Origin: Lingula anatina
Lineage: Eukaryota; Brachiopoda; Lingulata; Lingulida; Lingulidae
DNA length: 64,000 bases
NCBI RefSeq assembly: GCF_001039355.2
Contig: NW_019775796.1
Span: 131,220 to 195,219, forward strand
Direction: 5' to 3'
Position 1 is the first letter of the stretch, and every line of letters starts with the position of its first letter. The notes beneath the pieces were generated by a model. The model saw only the letters and a list, made by a program, of their open reading frames with translations, had not been told where the DNA came from and ran no database searches. Positions 37,762-50,063 of this stretch are shown here, piece after piece. A program made the translations under genes and the position numbers.

Positions 37762-38141
37762 CTGCAAGGAAAAATACATTGGAGTTCAAATATGTGAAAA
37801 GACGTTATACAAATGTCACTAAAATATTTATATTTAGTTTTATTTGTGTACAATTTGCAGATTAAATAAGTCATTTAATAAGTCTGACTTAATTTATACA
37901 TGTTGTATGTCGTCTCTGGAATTTCTGGAGATTTCACAAAAGTCGAACAACGGATTTGGAAGGGATTGCACTGCTGTTTACAGGGTTTCACGTAAAGCTC
38001 TAAATTCCCTTTTTTTGTTTTTTCTTTGCAAATTTACCTGAACCGCGGGATAATACTATTGTTGTTAAGACATTGTTGATTACTCTCAGAGGTGTTCAAG
38101 AATGTCAGCTGAATTTACTGTAGGTCGATTTTTCGTAAAGT

Positions 38142-39130
38142 GGTGCTGGAGTTGAAGTGATCCAAGTGCCAGGTGATGCAGACCTCCATATTTCATTTAA
38201 ATAAAAATATATATATCAGAAGCGCATATCATATGGTCATAATCTTCTGGGCCTTGTCCCGAAGCCATAATTGCTCCCAAGGTCATTTTCTTGTGTTTGA
38301 AGTGAAACCTAGGTTATCCATGGTGAAGGCAGTTAGGTACTGATTGACTGGTCAGTTATTTATAACTATAAGATTCAAATGGAATAAGTCATTGAATTAA
38401 AAAATGTAGGGACAGGATGGCAATACATTTTAAATAGAAAATAACGGCGTTTACCTCAGGCAAGTTTATTTTGGTGCATGAATTGGATAAAGAGCACCTT
38501 TTAGATCATTTGAAGTGTTAATTTCCTGACCAATCTAGTACTACAACAAAAAAAGTGGTAAAAGACCATATATGTACTTTTGAGCTATTTTTTTATTCTC
38601 TGTGAATTTGGTGACATTTGATGGCGTCTTTTCAATTTTATGACATTTCTTTACATCTGAAGAAGTCACAGTGAAACAGTGGATTTGAGGGGGTACCTCT
38701 TATAAAGTTTACTAAATGGTATAAAATGTGTATATTTTCACCACTATTTTGTATTTTTTTTAAACTACTAATCATGTTAGACACGGTATCTGTAATAAAA
38801 GGCACTATTTCTAACAATTTACAGCTGTGAGGTGATCATTTGTAAATAAAAGTACATGGGAATGGGGGTGGGACAACCCTGTTGACCAATGTTGTAGATC
38901 TCTGTGCTGGCGGCCGTTTTTGATTTTCCCCAAAAAATACCTGTTCCACTTCTTGGATTTTTCTAGATTTTTAATATGATCACATGGACCACTCAAAAAC
39001 TCAAAAAAAAAAAAAAAATAAAAAAAAAATAAAATAAAAAAAAATAAAAAAATAAAAAATAAACATACTACAATTTTTTTGCAATTAGTCCCGGGTTAAA
39101 CCATTTTTTCTTAGACTACCCCGCCGCCCC
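38142..39130. other. Spacer between the two segmental duplication blocks
   Basis: About 1 kb that matches neither block, ending in an A-rich tract (about 39,001-39,062). No gene or known element recognised. It could be inserted DNA at the duplication junction. Confidence 0.5.
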
Positions 39131-39230
39131 TTCCCTCCCACGATAACGTAATTAAACTTAATTAAATGCCCAGTACTTTACCCCCCTGCTATCTGTGTTT
39201 TTTGTTGAAAAAATATATACCAAGTCCTAC

Positions 39231-40567
39231 CTTTGTGAACTCAGTGACGATAAACTCTTGTTCAATTGCATGGCGTCTCCGCTGGATGGGTGAACATCTT
39301 GATAAAGAACAAAGTTATGAGAAAAGCCGTTCCGGACATTGCTAGAAAACACCCCAGGAGAATGTACACTATGTACTGTTCAGGTTGCCGGATGTAGGTC
39401 CCGGATGTATCCTCCCACGGACAGAAAGCTGGTCCACATAGCTGGCTTAAATTCAGTGGGTTTGGAAGCCCTGTTCCGTTGAAATAGTTCTCTACGGGTT
39501 TGCTTAGAATCAGCGATGAAATGAGGTTGCTCCAAACGGAGTCAAACGCAAACATGGCAAAGAATACTCCGTTAAACATGCCCATGACTGTGTTTTGCGA
39601 TTTTTTAGTGATCAGCGATGAAACGAGGTTGCTCCAAACGGAGTCAAACGCAAACATGGCAAAGAATACTCCGTTAAACATGCCCATGACTGTGTTTTGC
39701 GATTTTTTAGTGATTTCTGAATACTGTAGGGCGAACGTGGTCACGAAAACACTACTGGTGATCATTGTCTGCGCATGCACTGAAATCAAGGTTTCAAGCT
39801 CTTATAAATTCCATTCCATTTCTAAAAAATGAATAATTAAAAAAGTAAATAAATAAAACACAGTTTTTGCTATCAGTTAGTAAATACCTTCGTTTACATT
39901 TTAAACATGTCTTCATAATTAAAATTCAAGCGGGGCATTTCAAGGAAAATTAATTTTTGGATATGTATGTTTATGACTTAACGAGCACGGAATGAGTTGA
40001 ACTCTGGACAAGGAATGCTGTAAATACTCACATATGCCTACACAAAATGCAACTGGAATGATAATATAAGCTTTCACATAAAAGTGTACAACTATGAAGA
40101 CCAACTGGCCAATCCAACCGAGTAAGATTGATCCTTTGGCACCCAATAACCGTCCAATGACAGGGGCTGTCACAAAAGAAAACACGGCGCCTCCGTAATT
40201 ACCCATCAAGGCATAATATCCGATCTCAGGATTCAGAATCCTTTCTAAATTCAACAAAGCTGTGAAGGGAGAAAACCCAAGCATGTATGTCATAGATAAG
40301 AATAACAGCTGAACCACCGGGGTTCGACTGGGCTGCCTGGCGCCCGATTGGGAGCCCAGCATCAAGGGATGTGCCTCTAACTTTGCTTGCGGTACTGGCT
40401 TCAGAGCACTTTATGAAAAATCGACAAGGAATTGACAAGGAATTGCCAGAGAAACCATCCGACAATAATGCCTTCGTAGTGTGGCTCTCTCCAGATGATG
40501 CATCTGTTGATTCTTCTTCTTTTGCCGTTACTTCGCAAGACAGAATTGCCTCTACGGCGAGAGCAAT
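39231..40567 (-). pseudogene. UNC93A-like pseudogene H (exons 1-2 of an F-like copy)
   Basis: Exon 1 region is 40567-40032 and exon 2 region 39779-39231. Against copy F it has four kinds of damage: the initiator ATG is ATT (40567-40565); exon 1 is 49 bp longer because of an inserted or rearranged stretch near 40,375-40,450, shifting the frame; exon 2 has a 102-bp direct duplication; and exon 2 has a 1-bp loss and an 88-bp deletion near its 3' end (536+102-88-1 = 549 nt, as observed). Exons 3 and 4 are missing. Long pieces still read as family protein, for example LCGPAFCPWEDTSGTYI. No functional product expected. Confidence 0.9.
39511..39714. repeat. 102-bp tandem duplication inside pseudogene H
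   Basis: Two adjacent, nearly identical 102-bp units (each starting ATCAGCGATGAAA on the plus strand) double the segment around TM5. In frame by itself (34 codons). Confidence 0.93.
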
Positions 40568-41143
40568 TTTGAAAGGTACAGTGGTAGGCCTTGGTAGATA
40601 TTAGATGAAATGTCTTACATTGAGAGGGTCAACCACTAGTTGTGTAATCTGCAATGTAAAGAAGGTTAGCATTGTTAACCGTACACACAGATGGCAATAT
40701 ACCGTTGATCCAATAGCAAGTTGGCCAGATAAGATTTCAATGGTAAACAAGCCTATAGTTGCCTATATGGTATTCAAGGATTTGTACGCTTGGCGCTTGA
40801 ACTTGATGGCATTTTGTTTGAAATAATAGTAAATATTGAATGTAGTATATACGAACATTATGAATAATAATACATCAAAACGAAGCGTGCATCTACGTCA
40901 AAAAGAGAAGCATCGATGATTTTATTGATTTAAAAACTGATTTAATCAATTTAAGTGGACTTTCCTTTGATAATATTAGGTGTTAAAATGTTACTTAAAA
41001 CACCCTTAAATTTTTCTGCCTGATACGCTGACATTTATTTCCTAAGAAATGGGTTTAATGAGCAATTATTGTCAAATGCCTCTATCCAACGTGTCTCTAT
41101 CCAAATCGCTAAAATTGCTAAAACAATAAGGAAACAATATATT

Positions 41144-43748
41144 CTAAGTCCTTTTTATTTTCGGAATTAAAATAAAAGTCATAAATGAACACAAAGACAG
41201 TCCAACAGAACCAAATACAAGGTATATTTTAGCGTCCAAACAAAGGCTATTAGAAAGGGCGTAAATCACAGTCGATGAAACGTAGTTGCTGGTTCTTGCT
41301 GTGGCAAATGCTGGCCATTTTTCGTCTGGAAACGTGTGCCCTATGAAAGCTGAAAAAAATTAAATTTAAATACCAACAAACGTTGGAAAAAATTGGGCAA
41401 CATACATGTAATTATGCTATTAACCAAATAAAAGCGGAAAAGAATAGTAAAGTAGCCTGCGTGAAAGAATTGTAACAAGCACGCCGAAAACTGTTATGGC
41501 AATTTATTACTTTTCACTATGTGGAATGACATAGAAAAGGATCACCAATTGAACAATCTTGCATTTAACATTTTTACCATGCCTACCATTAAGACAGATA
41601 CATACCCATCGTTTGGGTCAGCCACACGGCGTCCGCTACACCCCAGGCCGCAGGGACAAAGAAATGATACTCAATAATAATATCCGCTGGATCAAGAGCC
41701 AACATACTGGCCAGGCATGCGCAGTTGATGCAAGTGGCAAACACGTACATGGCTGGCCAACCGGTGAACTTGATGAGGCGACCAATCACAGCGTTTCCTA
41801 TGCTTCTTCCGGCCGAGTAGCATATCATGGACCACCCGTTGTAATTGACACCTATTACACAGCTCACAAATGCCTGAAAATATTGGAGGACATTACTATG
41901 TATGAATTGGTAAGAGTTGCCAATTTATCATGACTTGAAGGACTTTTTTTACTAAGATGTACACTGCATGAATTTTGTCACAGAACCAAAGCGTTAAATC
42001 GTTGCACTCAATAAAATTTAACACACTACTCTACTTTATTTAGCTTACATTAAACCGCCTTTAAATGTTGAAATCTAAGACTTTCAAATCCTGAGTAGCA
42101 CCTTGGTAAACTCTGTGGCAATAAACTCTTGCTCCACACCAACCGTAACCAACAAAGGAACTATCAACGCAAGCTTCCTCTTCCACAGTAGATTCAGAAC
42201 ACTGTTGCAAAAATCTTTGGCGCCATGAAGCGCGTCTCCGGACGTGGGGTGAATATTCTTAAGCAATAAAAGGGTGAGACAAAAGGCTATGCTGATGAGT
42301 CCGATGTACGACCCCAATAGGATATACACAATATATTGTTCAGGTTCTCTAATATGTGTACCAGTGACGTCCTCCCAAGGACAAAAAGATGGCCCACACA
42401 ACTCGCTCAAGTTCCCAAACTCTGATGACTCCGTCTTATTATCCATTTCCTCGGTTGTGAGGACCAGAGATGAAATGAGGTTAGCCCATATAAAGTTGGT
42501 TGTGAATATCGTTGAAAACAGTCCGTTGAAGAACCCCATTACGTGGTGAAGCGGTTCCTTTGTGATTTTGGCGTAGTCAACTGCCAGTGCCGTGATGTAA
42601 ACGTTACTGGTTATCATACCATTGGCAAAAACTGAAAATAGTCCAAACAATAAACTTAGAATTTGTTTCAAAATATACAGATTTAATATGCATAAATTTA
42701 CGGTAAATATGGCACAATATGATACATGCCGTCACAATAAAGAAAAATAAACCAATGCCAACGCATAATCATTAAAAGACAAGAAACTGATAAACAACAA
42801 TATAGCCAAAAATATAAAGATAAATTGACCTACTATCTGCACAATTGTTCCGTACAGTGTCAGTTATCATTTTCAGTTTATTTATTTATGTATCTATACA
42901 AATTTGGCTACAATTTTGAACGAAAGTTTTTAACAATACCCACTGTTTAAGATACAAATTACCCCTGTAGTCTTTGAACCATCCCGTACGTGTCAAATGT
43001 ACAGGTCCACAGTCGAAATCTTATAAGACACCGACGGGTCTTAATACAACGGGAAGGTTCAAAATAATAACTCGCAAATAACAGTTGATCTTGTTTTTCA
43101 GATAAAATATATTGATTTATTTCAGTTCTGGGAAAATCAATAAAATAATTTTCATCTAATTAATATCGATTTCCTATTTCTTTTGATTAAACAGGTGCAC
43201 TGCCAATGTTGCCATTCAGAGAACACGAGTAGATTTATATTTAAATAAATTCCACTTTCAAACTATCATTTTGCTCTGGAGTTCTTTTGTGAGTCCTCCT
43301 TGCGAGCTTACTACATAGATAAACCACTATCATACTAGTCCAAGCTTCAGAAACAGTTATACTTACATATACCGCATAGAAACGCCACGGGTAACAATAT
43401 GTAAGGCTGAACGTAGAAATGGGCCGCAATGAATACTATCTGGCTCATTGATCCCAGCATCACTGATCTTTTGGCCCCGGCATAACGTGAAATAATTGGA
43501 GATGTCACTAAAGACAACATGCAGCCACTGAAATTGCACATTAAACCGTATAGACCGATCTCCGGATTCAAGATCCCTTCTAAGTTAAGTATTGAGGCCA
43601 TTGGAGCGTTCGAGAGCATGAAAACCACGGCGAGTATTATCAACTGAGAGACGGGTCCCCATTTTTAGGACTTCTTCTCGTTAGAAGCGAGTAGCAGTGA
43701 CTTTTCGGAGTTTTCAGTCGAGGCTAGAGCATTTCCGAGCTTCCCCAT
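41144..43748 (-). pseudogene. UNC93A: UNC93A-like copy I, early nonsense codon
   Basis: Exons: 43748-43367, 42631-42102, 41873-41606, 41349-41144, with the same sizes and phases as copy G (382, 530, 268, 206 nt). Codon 28 is TAA (43667-43665) where copy G has Ser before KWGPVSQ, so translation from the ATG at 43748 ends before TM1. The next in-frame ATG lies in the FMLSNAP part of TM1. All other exons are open and close to G: FIWANLISSLVLTTEE, LCGPSFCPWEDVTGTHI, AAWGVADAVWLTQTMG, HTFPDEKWPAFATAR. A very recent pseudogene, or a sequencing or assembly artefact; reads would settle it. Lacks the transposon of copy G. Confidence 0.75.
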
Positions 43749-44045
43749 AGTCCTATAGTCACAAACCAAGGGTTGATTTAAATGGAAGCGTATTAGGTTG
43801 AACAGTGTTGTATGGAGCTACCTTCCCAAGCTATAGCCGTCCCTGTTAATGTTGTTGCATATATAACTGATAATAAAAGACGCTGTCTCTATCTTGAACA
43901 AAGACTCATGTGCCCTACATGCCCGAAATAAATATATCTGCATTGCGTAAACCGTTGTGGCGCATTGGATGTTTAAGTAATCTGTTAACAACATGAGAAG
44001 ATCCATTTAGACATGGCCTTGAGTATAAGGACCATTCCGAGGCCC

Positions 44046-44275
44046 CTTCGTACTAACTGTGGATCGATCTATCTCCAAGGAGATGCTCGCTAAACTGCAA
44101 TCAAATTCATTGGGGAAAATGTCTGTCATGCCTATTAAAGCTGCTAGGGGTAATTAATTATCGTTTAAAGCCTCAATAGGCTTGCCAGACTTCTAAGCCG
44201 CTTAAGCTGACATCAATTTAGCGAGAAATCCCTTGTAGATGGATCGATCCTGCTTGACCGATCTAGGTAAGAGAA
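44046..44275. repeat. Foldback repeat family copy in block 2
   Basis: Duplicate of the 36,137-36,356 repeat with the same two nested inverted pairs. Confidence 0.72.
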
Positions 44276-45386
44276 CTCAGTCATAGACGTTGAAAGAGCA
44301 TGACCCATATGGTGGGAACTTTCCCCTCCGACTTATCTTTGGATCCAAGAGCAGCAGTGTTTAAAGACCCCAATGTAGCAAACCAAAAAAGATAATAATA
44401 ATAATAATAATAATAAAAATGATCTCAAAATTTCTGCGATTCTTTCTCTATTAGCTATGCATATCTGTTTATAAAATGGCACTCTATAAAACTAAATTTA
44501 GATGACTATGTTTACCGTCTCAAATGACATCCATCAGAAAAAACTTTGCGGGAGTCCCTCAAAATAAGAAAATAAGGAATAAAAACGGTTTATGGATTGT
44601 GATTTTTAAAAATGTGTTTAGATAAATATGGCTCATCTTGCAGGTAAATGTTGAAATCTCAAGAACAATATGTCCACTGTGTATAGTTCCAGTGTTAATC
44701 ATGTGCCTTAAAGAGGTAGTGTATGTCGGTGCTGTGGAACATCACGTGGCGATAACGCCTCCTTGTTTTGTCTGATCTGAATGTGAGCCGTGCAAGGTCT
44801 CCGTGAACTTTAGGGTCACCAGTTGAAGACACAGTCAGTCGACATCACGCCATATTACATCTGATGTACGTCGCTGATAAGTTTTGGTGTTGACTAAATG
44901 AGATCAGTTAATCATTAACGGTTCATATAACCTGCTTACTGCCAATACGTTTTAAGGGATACATTGAGCGCTTCACAGTCCATTTATGCGTGATAGAATA
45001 TTTTCTTGTGCAGTACATTAATAAATAGAATAACATGTTGTTTTTATATATATATGTTTATTGCATCCCTTTTTCTGAATTGTTTCTGTTCTGTTGAAGA
45101 GAATGCCGAAGTCTACACGTCAGCATGGGAGAGTTTAATATACCACTATTTCCTCTGTCCTAGAGTAGATTCTATAATAATAATTTATCTGTCCAGCGAT
45201 ATGCAATTCAGCATTTACTTGTAGTTCAAATTTACATCACGGATAGTATTGATGATTAACACTAAATGTGTTCAATTGTATTAAAGCTTCCGATATACCT
45301 TTTTATCTTATTTATCCATTCATGTATTTATTTGCTTAAGTCACGTTGTTTTTTGGGTCTTTACTTTTTAATACAAAAAATATGAC

Positions 45387-48385
45387 TCATTTTTCAGAAT
45401 ACTCAGTGTGAATCTTCATTGATTTCTCATGCCGATGTAGGAGGTCAAATGTCATGAATGTAGTCAGTGACAGTCCTAAGAAACCGAAGGTGATGTAAAT
45501 CTTGGTATCCATGCACATCAAGTGGGAGATTGCGTACAGCACGCCGTATGTACCGTATAGGCCTATGCGTACTGTCACGAAGGCGGGCCATTTCTCATCA
45601 GGAAACATATGACCTATGTAAGCTGCAAGAAAAAATACATTGGAGTACAAGTATGTGAAAAGACGTTATACAAATGTCACTAAAATATTTATATTTAGTT
45701 TTATTTGTGTACAATTTGCAGATTAAATAAGTCATTTAAAAAGTCTGGCTTAATTTAAACTTGTTGTATGTCTGGAAGTTCTGGAGGTTTCACAAAAGTT
45801 GAACGACGGTTTTAGAAGTGATTGCACTGCTGTTTACAGGGTTTCATATAAAGTTCTAAATTCCCTTTTTAATTTTTTCTTGCAAATTTACCAGAACCGC
45901 GGGATACTACTGTGGTTGTTTAGAGATTGGTTATTACTCTCAAATGTGTTCAAGGATGTCAGCTAAATTTATTGTAGGTCGATCTTTCGTAAAGTGCTCT
46001 GAAACCAGTACCGCAAGGAAAGTCGCCTTCAAGTAATGGGCTATCCTGTTTAGCTGTCTCCGGTATTAGCTTAATCTTAAAAATCTGGCATTCTGTGAAA
46101 CTAGTCCTTTAAAAGAAAGCGTGTTTACGAACCTGCCGATTGCGTCATCCAGACAGCATCAGCCAATCCCCAGGCTCCTGGCAACAAGAAATGATACCCG
46201 TCCCACATGACATCCGGGTCAAAGGTCACCATACTGATCAGACATGCGCTGTTAGTGCATACAGCGAAGACGTACATGAATGGCCACCCCGTGTACTTGA
46301 CCAACCGACCAATCACTAGGTTACCTAGACACTGGCCTAACGAGAAGCAGATGGTACTCCATCCATTGAAGTTAATCCCAAGTTCACAGCTGACGAAAGC
46401 CTGTAAAATAATGATCATAATGAAAAAGACAAACAATTAACTTTAAAAAGGCAATTTAATAAAGCACTATAATGGAAAAATGTTTCTAGGGAAATGTGTT
46501 AACGTAGAAAATTAGTTCAATCCGCATAAGAGGTTTAGTTTTATATAACAACAAAGTACAACATTTGAAATTAAACAATTTGACACTGTTTACATTGTAT
46601 CAATGTTTTTTTTTTTTTTTTTAATTTTCAAAATTGGCATTTTATATTGAAAAATGTGAGGTGTTAAAAATAAATATGCATAGTCAACTGTTACATCTGA
46701 AAGGCAAAGGGGACATTTCAAAAAGAAAAAAAAAAGAAAAAGAAAATAAATAAACAGTCAAGGGCTCCTCAGAAGTGCGGGGGTTTCTAGTGCAAGCAAA
46801 AATACCTTTGTATATTCAGTCAGTAAAAGCTCCTGTTCAACTGCTATCATACCAAACACCGGAAGTAGTAGTAACATCTTCCGGTTCCATAGCAAACGGA
46901 GAATGGCGTTGCAGAAGTCTTTGGATCCGTGAGCTGAATCTTTCGATGTTGTTTTGATATTTTGCACAAATATGAGGGTTATACCGAACGCCAAAGTAAC
47001 GAGACCAAGGAAGCAGCCTAGTAGGATATATACTATGTATTGTTCTGGTTTTGTGATGTGGGTACCAGAGGTGTCCTCCCAGGGGCAGAAAGACGCTCCG
47101 CACAACTCGCTCAGGTTACCGTAGGCTTTCGTTTCGTTCCCGTTTGGCTCCGGAGTGCTTAAAACGAGCGAGGAGATCAGGTTGCCCCAGATAGAGTTGG
47201 TGACGAAGATGGAAAAACCTTTGGGAATACACAATAAAGTATACATTAACTTTATAGTAATGCATTTCAGCAGAAAGAGTCTAATGTTAGGCCTGTGAGT
47301 GAAATGAGTATGGGTAACGAGATAAAATGTTCCAAGAAGGATAATCTAAATATATCATTGCTTTATCCCGATAAACATGTCCAGTGTTAATGTTTTCATT
47401 ATTATTCCAATACCAATTTCCAGTATTACCTAACCCGTTGAACATGCCCATAACCGACTCCGGGGCCTGCCCAGTGAAGTCAGCATATTGGTAAGCCAAT
47501 GTAGTGACGTAGACACCGTGAGTGATGAAAGTCTGTGCGTGGACTGGAATGAATAACAATTATTTTAAAGGTTATTTTACGATGAAAAGAGAACAATCAC
47601 AAATCCTGAAACTTGATGTCCATCCACAACCAGTTGATTCGTGGACTTACAGATCGGCCATATTTGGTTCGAGGATCTGTAAGTCTGCGAATTAACTTTG
47701 GTTGTGAAGTGGCCTTACTGCAGCAATGGATATATCACTCAAAAGGTCTTGAACAAATTTTTAGAAAATTAAATTGTTATTAAACTTAAGCAACCAGTCC
47801 AATCCAAAATCAATTAAACTAATTCCCAAACAAAGAATATCTTAACCTGTTAATTCACCTATTCATTTGCCTAAAAATATTGGTATTAATACTTTTACAT
47901 TTAATTACTACACTGTGATCTTAAGTTGAAAGTATTTGTTTTCATGACCAGTGGATAGACTTTTTGTAAATATGAACTTATTTACTAGCTGTACACTTAC
48001 GTATTCCCACAATAAATGATATTGGTATTAAAACATAGGGAATCACATAGAAGTGTGCAGCGATGAATAATCCCTGGCCAAAGAATCCCAAAAGCAGCGA
48101 TCCTTTAGCGCCAACCAGACGCGTTAAAATCGGCGACGTCAAGGAGGAGAGAACCGCCCCGCCAAAATTACCCATCAGCGCAAACAAACCGATTTCTGGG
48201 TTAAGTATGGCTTCCAGATTCAGCAATGAAGAGAGCGGGGAGAACCCAAGCATCATGGCGACAGCAATAATGACGTTTTGGGAGAGAGGAAACCATTTCG
48301 TGTGCTTCTCTTTGGGTTGGTCCTGGGACAACAAAAGTTTCCTTTCAGAGGCGTCGTAAGGGAGATGTCCGTTTTCATTTTTCAT
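45387..48385 (-). CDS. UNC93A: UNC93A-like copy J, open, five coding exons (471 aa)
   Basis: Exons: 48385-48001, 47543-47430, 47218-46806, 46400-46133, 45622-45387. The usual exon 2 is split by a 211-bp intron (47429-47219) with GT-AG ends; the two parts total 527 nt, in register with the family. Start MKNENGHLPYDASERK. Motifs: MMLGFSPLSSLLNLEAI, RLVGAKGSLLLGFFGQG, HAQTFITHGVYVTTLAYQY, SIWGNLISSLVLSTPE, LCGASFCPWEDTSGTHI, LTEYTK, SCELGINFNGWSTICF, GAWGLADAVWMTQSAG, AYIGHMFPDEKWPAFVTVR. Twelve helices expected. Divergently arranged with copy K, whose start is 1.68 kb away. Substrate unknown. Confidence 0.88.
47219..47429 (-). other. Copy-specific intron in exon 2 of copy J
   Basis: Begins GTAATACTGG after the codons for MFNGL and ends CCCAAAG before GTTTTTCC; phase 1. 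All other copies read straight through here. Without its removal the frame meets stops. Confidence 0.8.
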
Positions 48386-48753
48386 CGCAGATCAACTGTC
48401 AAAGCTTGTTGTGCAATACTTTTCACAGACAAATAACTTGGACAAAGAAGATGAAGATTGTCGATCAAAAATGGTTTTCCGTGTGAAGTCCTAAGCTCAT
48501 TCTTTTACAATAGATGAGTGTTGCTCCTAAATTGCCTGTTGTTTTATTGCCTCCGGATACCCCAGTCTAGATATAAACTGAAGTTATTTCTCTGTGTAAA
48601 CGGTTTAATCGCAGGAGATACCGTAACACAAAGGTACATGCATACTTACTTAACTATTTCAGCATTGCTGTACCTTCGACTATCGACTATCGTGTCTATA
48701 TTTACGAGCATTGCTGTAGTTTAAGATGACCTACTGCACTTTGTATATCGTAT

Positions 48754-48819
48754 ATTACGTACAGTTTTTGATAAGAATGAAGGGTGATTACGTACAGTTT
48801 TTGATAAGAATGAAGGGTG
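48754..48819. repeat. Two tandem 33-bp units upstream of copy J
   Basis: Exact repeat of a 33-bp unit containing ACGTACAGTTTTTGATAAG, in the 1.68-kb space between the divergent genes J and K. The rest of that space (48,386-50,063) holds a T/GT run near 49,036 and a MITE-like element at about 49,548-49,735. Confidence 0.9.
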
Positions 48820-49547
48820 ATTTGACCAAATGTGAGTATGAAATAAACACGCCCACTTCTCTCTCGGAGTCTTTCTCTGTTCATTGCGGAGTGACTTTTT
48901 TGCATGTGAATTGCACTTCAGTAATGAAAAGAATATCGCCTCAACACAGTATCACATTTACATATGTAGGACTTTCCTGTATGCGTATAATATTTTTATA
49001 ACTTAAATAAAGTGTTGTTATTATCATTATTATGTTTTTTTTTTTTTTTTGTGTGTGTGTGTGTTTGACATAAAGTCTCGACATGACAAGATCATGTCTG
49101 TGTTATTTTCACAATGCGGCACACAACACAAATGACGCTACTAGCAATTATAGTCTTACCAGTACACAAGGCTACAGAACTTCTAATGTTCCAAAGGAAG
49201 TTTGAACTCACATTGCATTAACACGCCGCCTAGCGGCGTTAAGTATAATACAAAAACGCTGGTGGTTATACGAGTCCGTTGGAAACAAGAGAAGAGCGTT
49301 TCATTCAACGCGATTCCAAACGTAGTTGGCTCGGAATGGACCCTTCTTAATACGCTCACTACATTTCAAGCAAAAACATTCTGTTGCCGGGATATCGTGG
49401 GATATCTGTTACAACTACTCGCCCCTCATCTTTTGCTACAAAAGAGACCGTCATATACCGGTATATCGAATGCGCTTTGATATGATTACTAGCTGGTATG
49501 CCGCATAAAACGAACCACTGCGCAGTGCTGAAACTAGAACATATTAC

Positions 49548-49735
49548 AGGCCCGTAGCCAGGGGGGTTCGGGGGGGAAGGTCGCAAGAACCACCCCTTTT
49601 GCTGGGAAAAAGTCCACTCCATGTAAAATTTGATCTAGTACATTACATTTTTATGGGAAAAGGTCCAATTTTCAGAAAAAGACCCCCCCCCCCCCCCCCC
49701 GGGCGGCCCGTTTGGAAATTGCTGGCTACGGCCCT
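49548..49735. mobile_element. MITE-like element between J and K
   Basis: Ends ACAGGCCCGTAGCCAGG and CTGGCTACGGCCCTGT are inverted repeats; the interior has G-run and C-run tracts (C-run at about 49,682-49,700). About 190 bp, non-coding. Confidence 0.65.
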
Positions 49736-50063
49736 GTATTACTTATTTTTCGCAAATCATTTTTTGTGTTCTTTTTCAGAAACAACAGGATCGATTTACA
49801 TCGCATTATGTATGCTTATACATGTACGAAATCGCGCGTTTAAAACCCGATAGTATCCAAAAACACTCGATCACTCCGAGTTGTTGATATTAATACCCAG
49901 CGGGTTTAAGCCAGGTCGTTCATGCACAGGGCTAACAACGTTATCGCCATTTCTTCTGCCCTGTCCTAGTTACATAACGTTCTGCTATCTGTTCAAGTAG
50001 ATACACGTGCACGACATGGTCATTTTGACATCTACGCTGCACTAAGCCAACAAGACAAACAAC

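Larger units (their letters stand above)
29720..38141. repeat. Segmental duplication, block 1
   Basis: Contains copy F exons 2-1, copy G and a J-type exon 4 remnant. The same order, with close nucleotide similarity including introns and intergenic DNA, recurs at about 39,131-45,998. The main length difference is the transposon at 32,946-34,191, present only here. Edges are judged by eye and could be off by tens of bases. Confidence 0.85.
39131..45998. repeat. Segmental duplication, block 2
   Basis: Second copy of the 29,720-38,141 block, holding H (from F exons 1-2), I (from G) and exon 4 of J. Beyond its right edge copy J continues with exons 3-1. To its left there is no exon 3 or 4 for H. 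Confidence 0.85.

Noticed and set aside
49202-49508. Two overlapping plus-strand frames between J and K
   Set aside because: No domain, no splice support, and the segment shares dispersed-repeat sequence with about 14,085-14,150.
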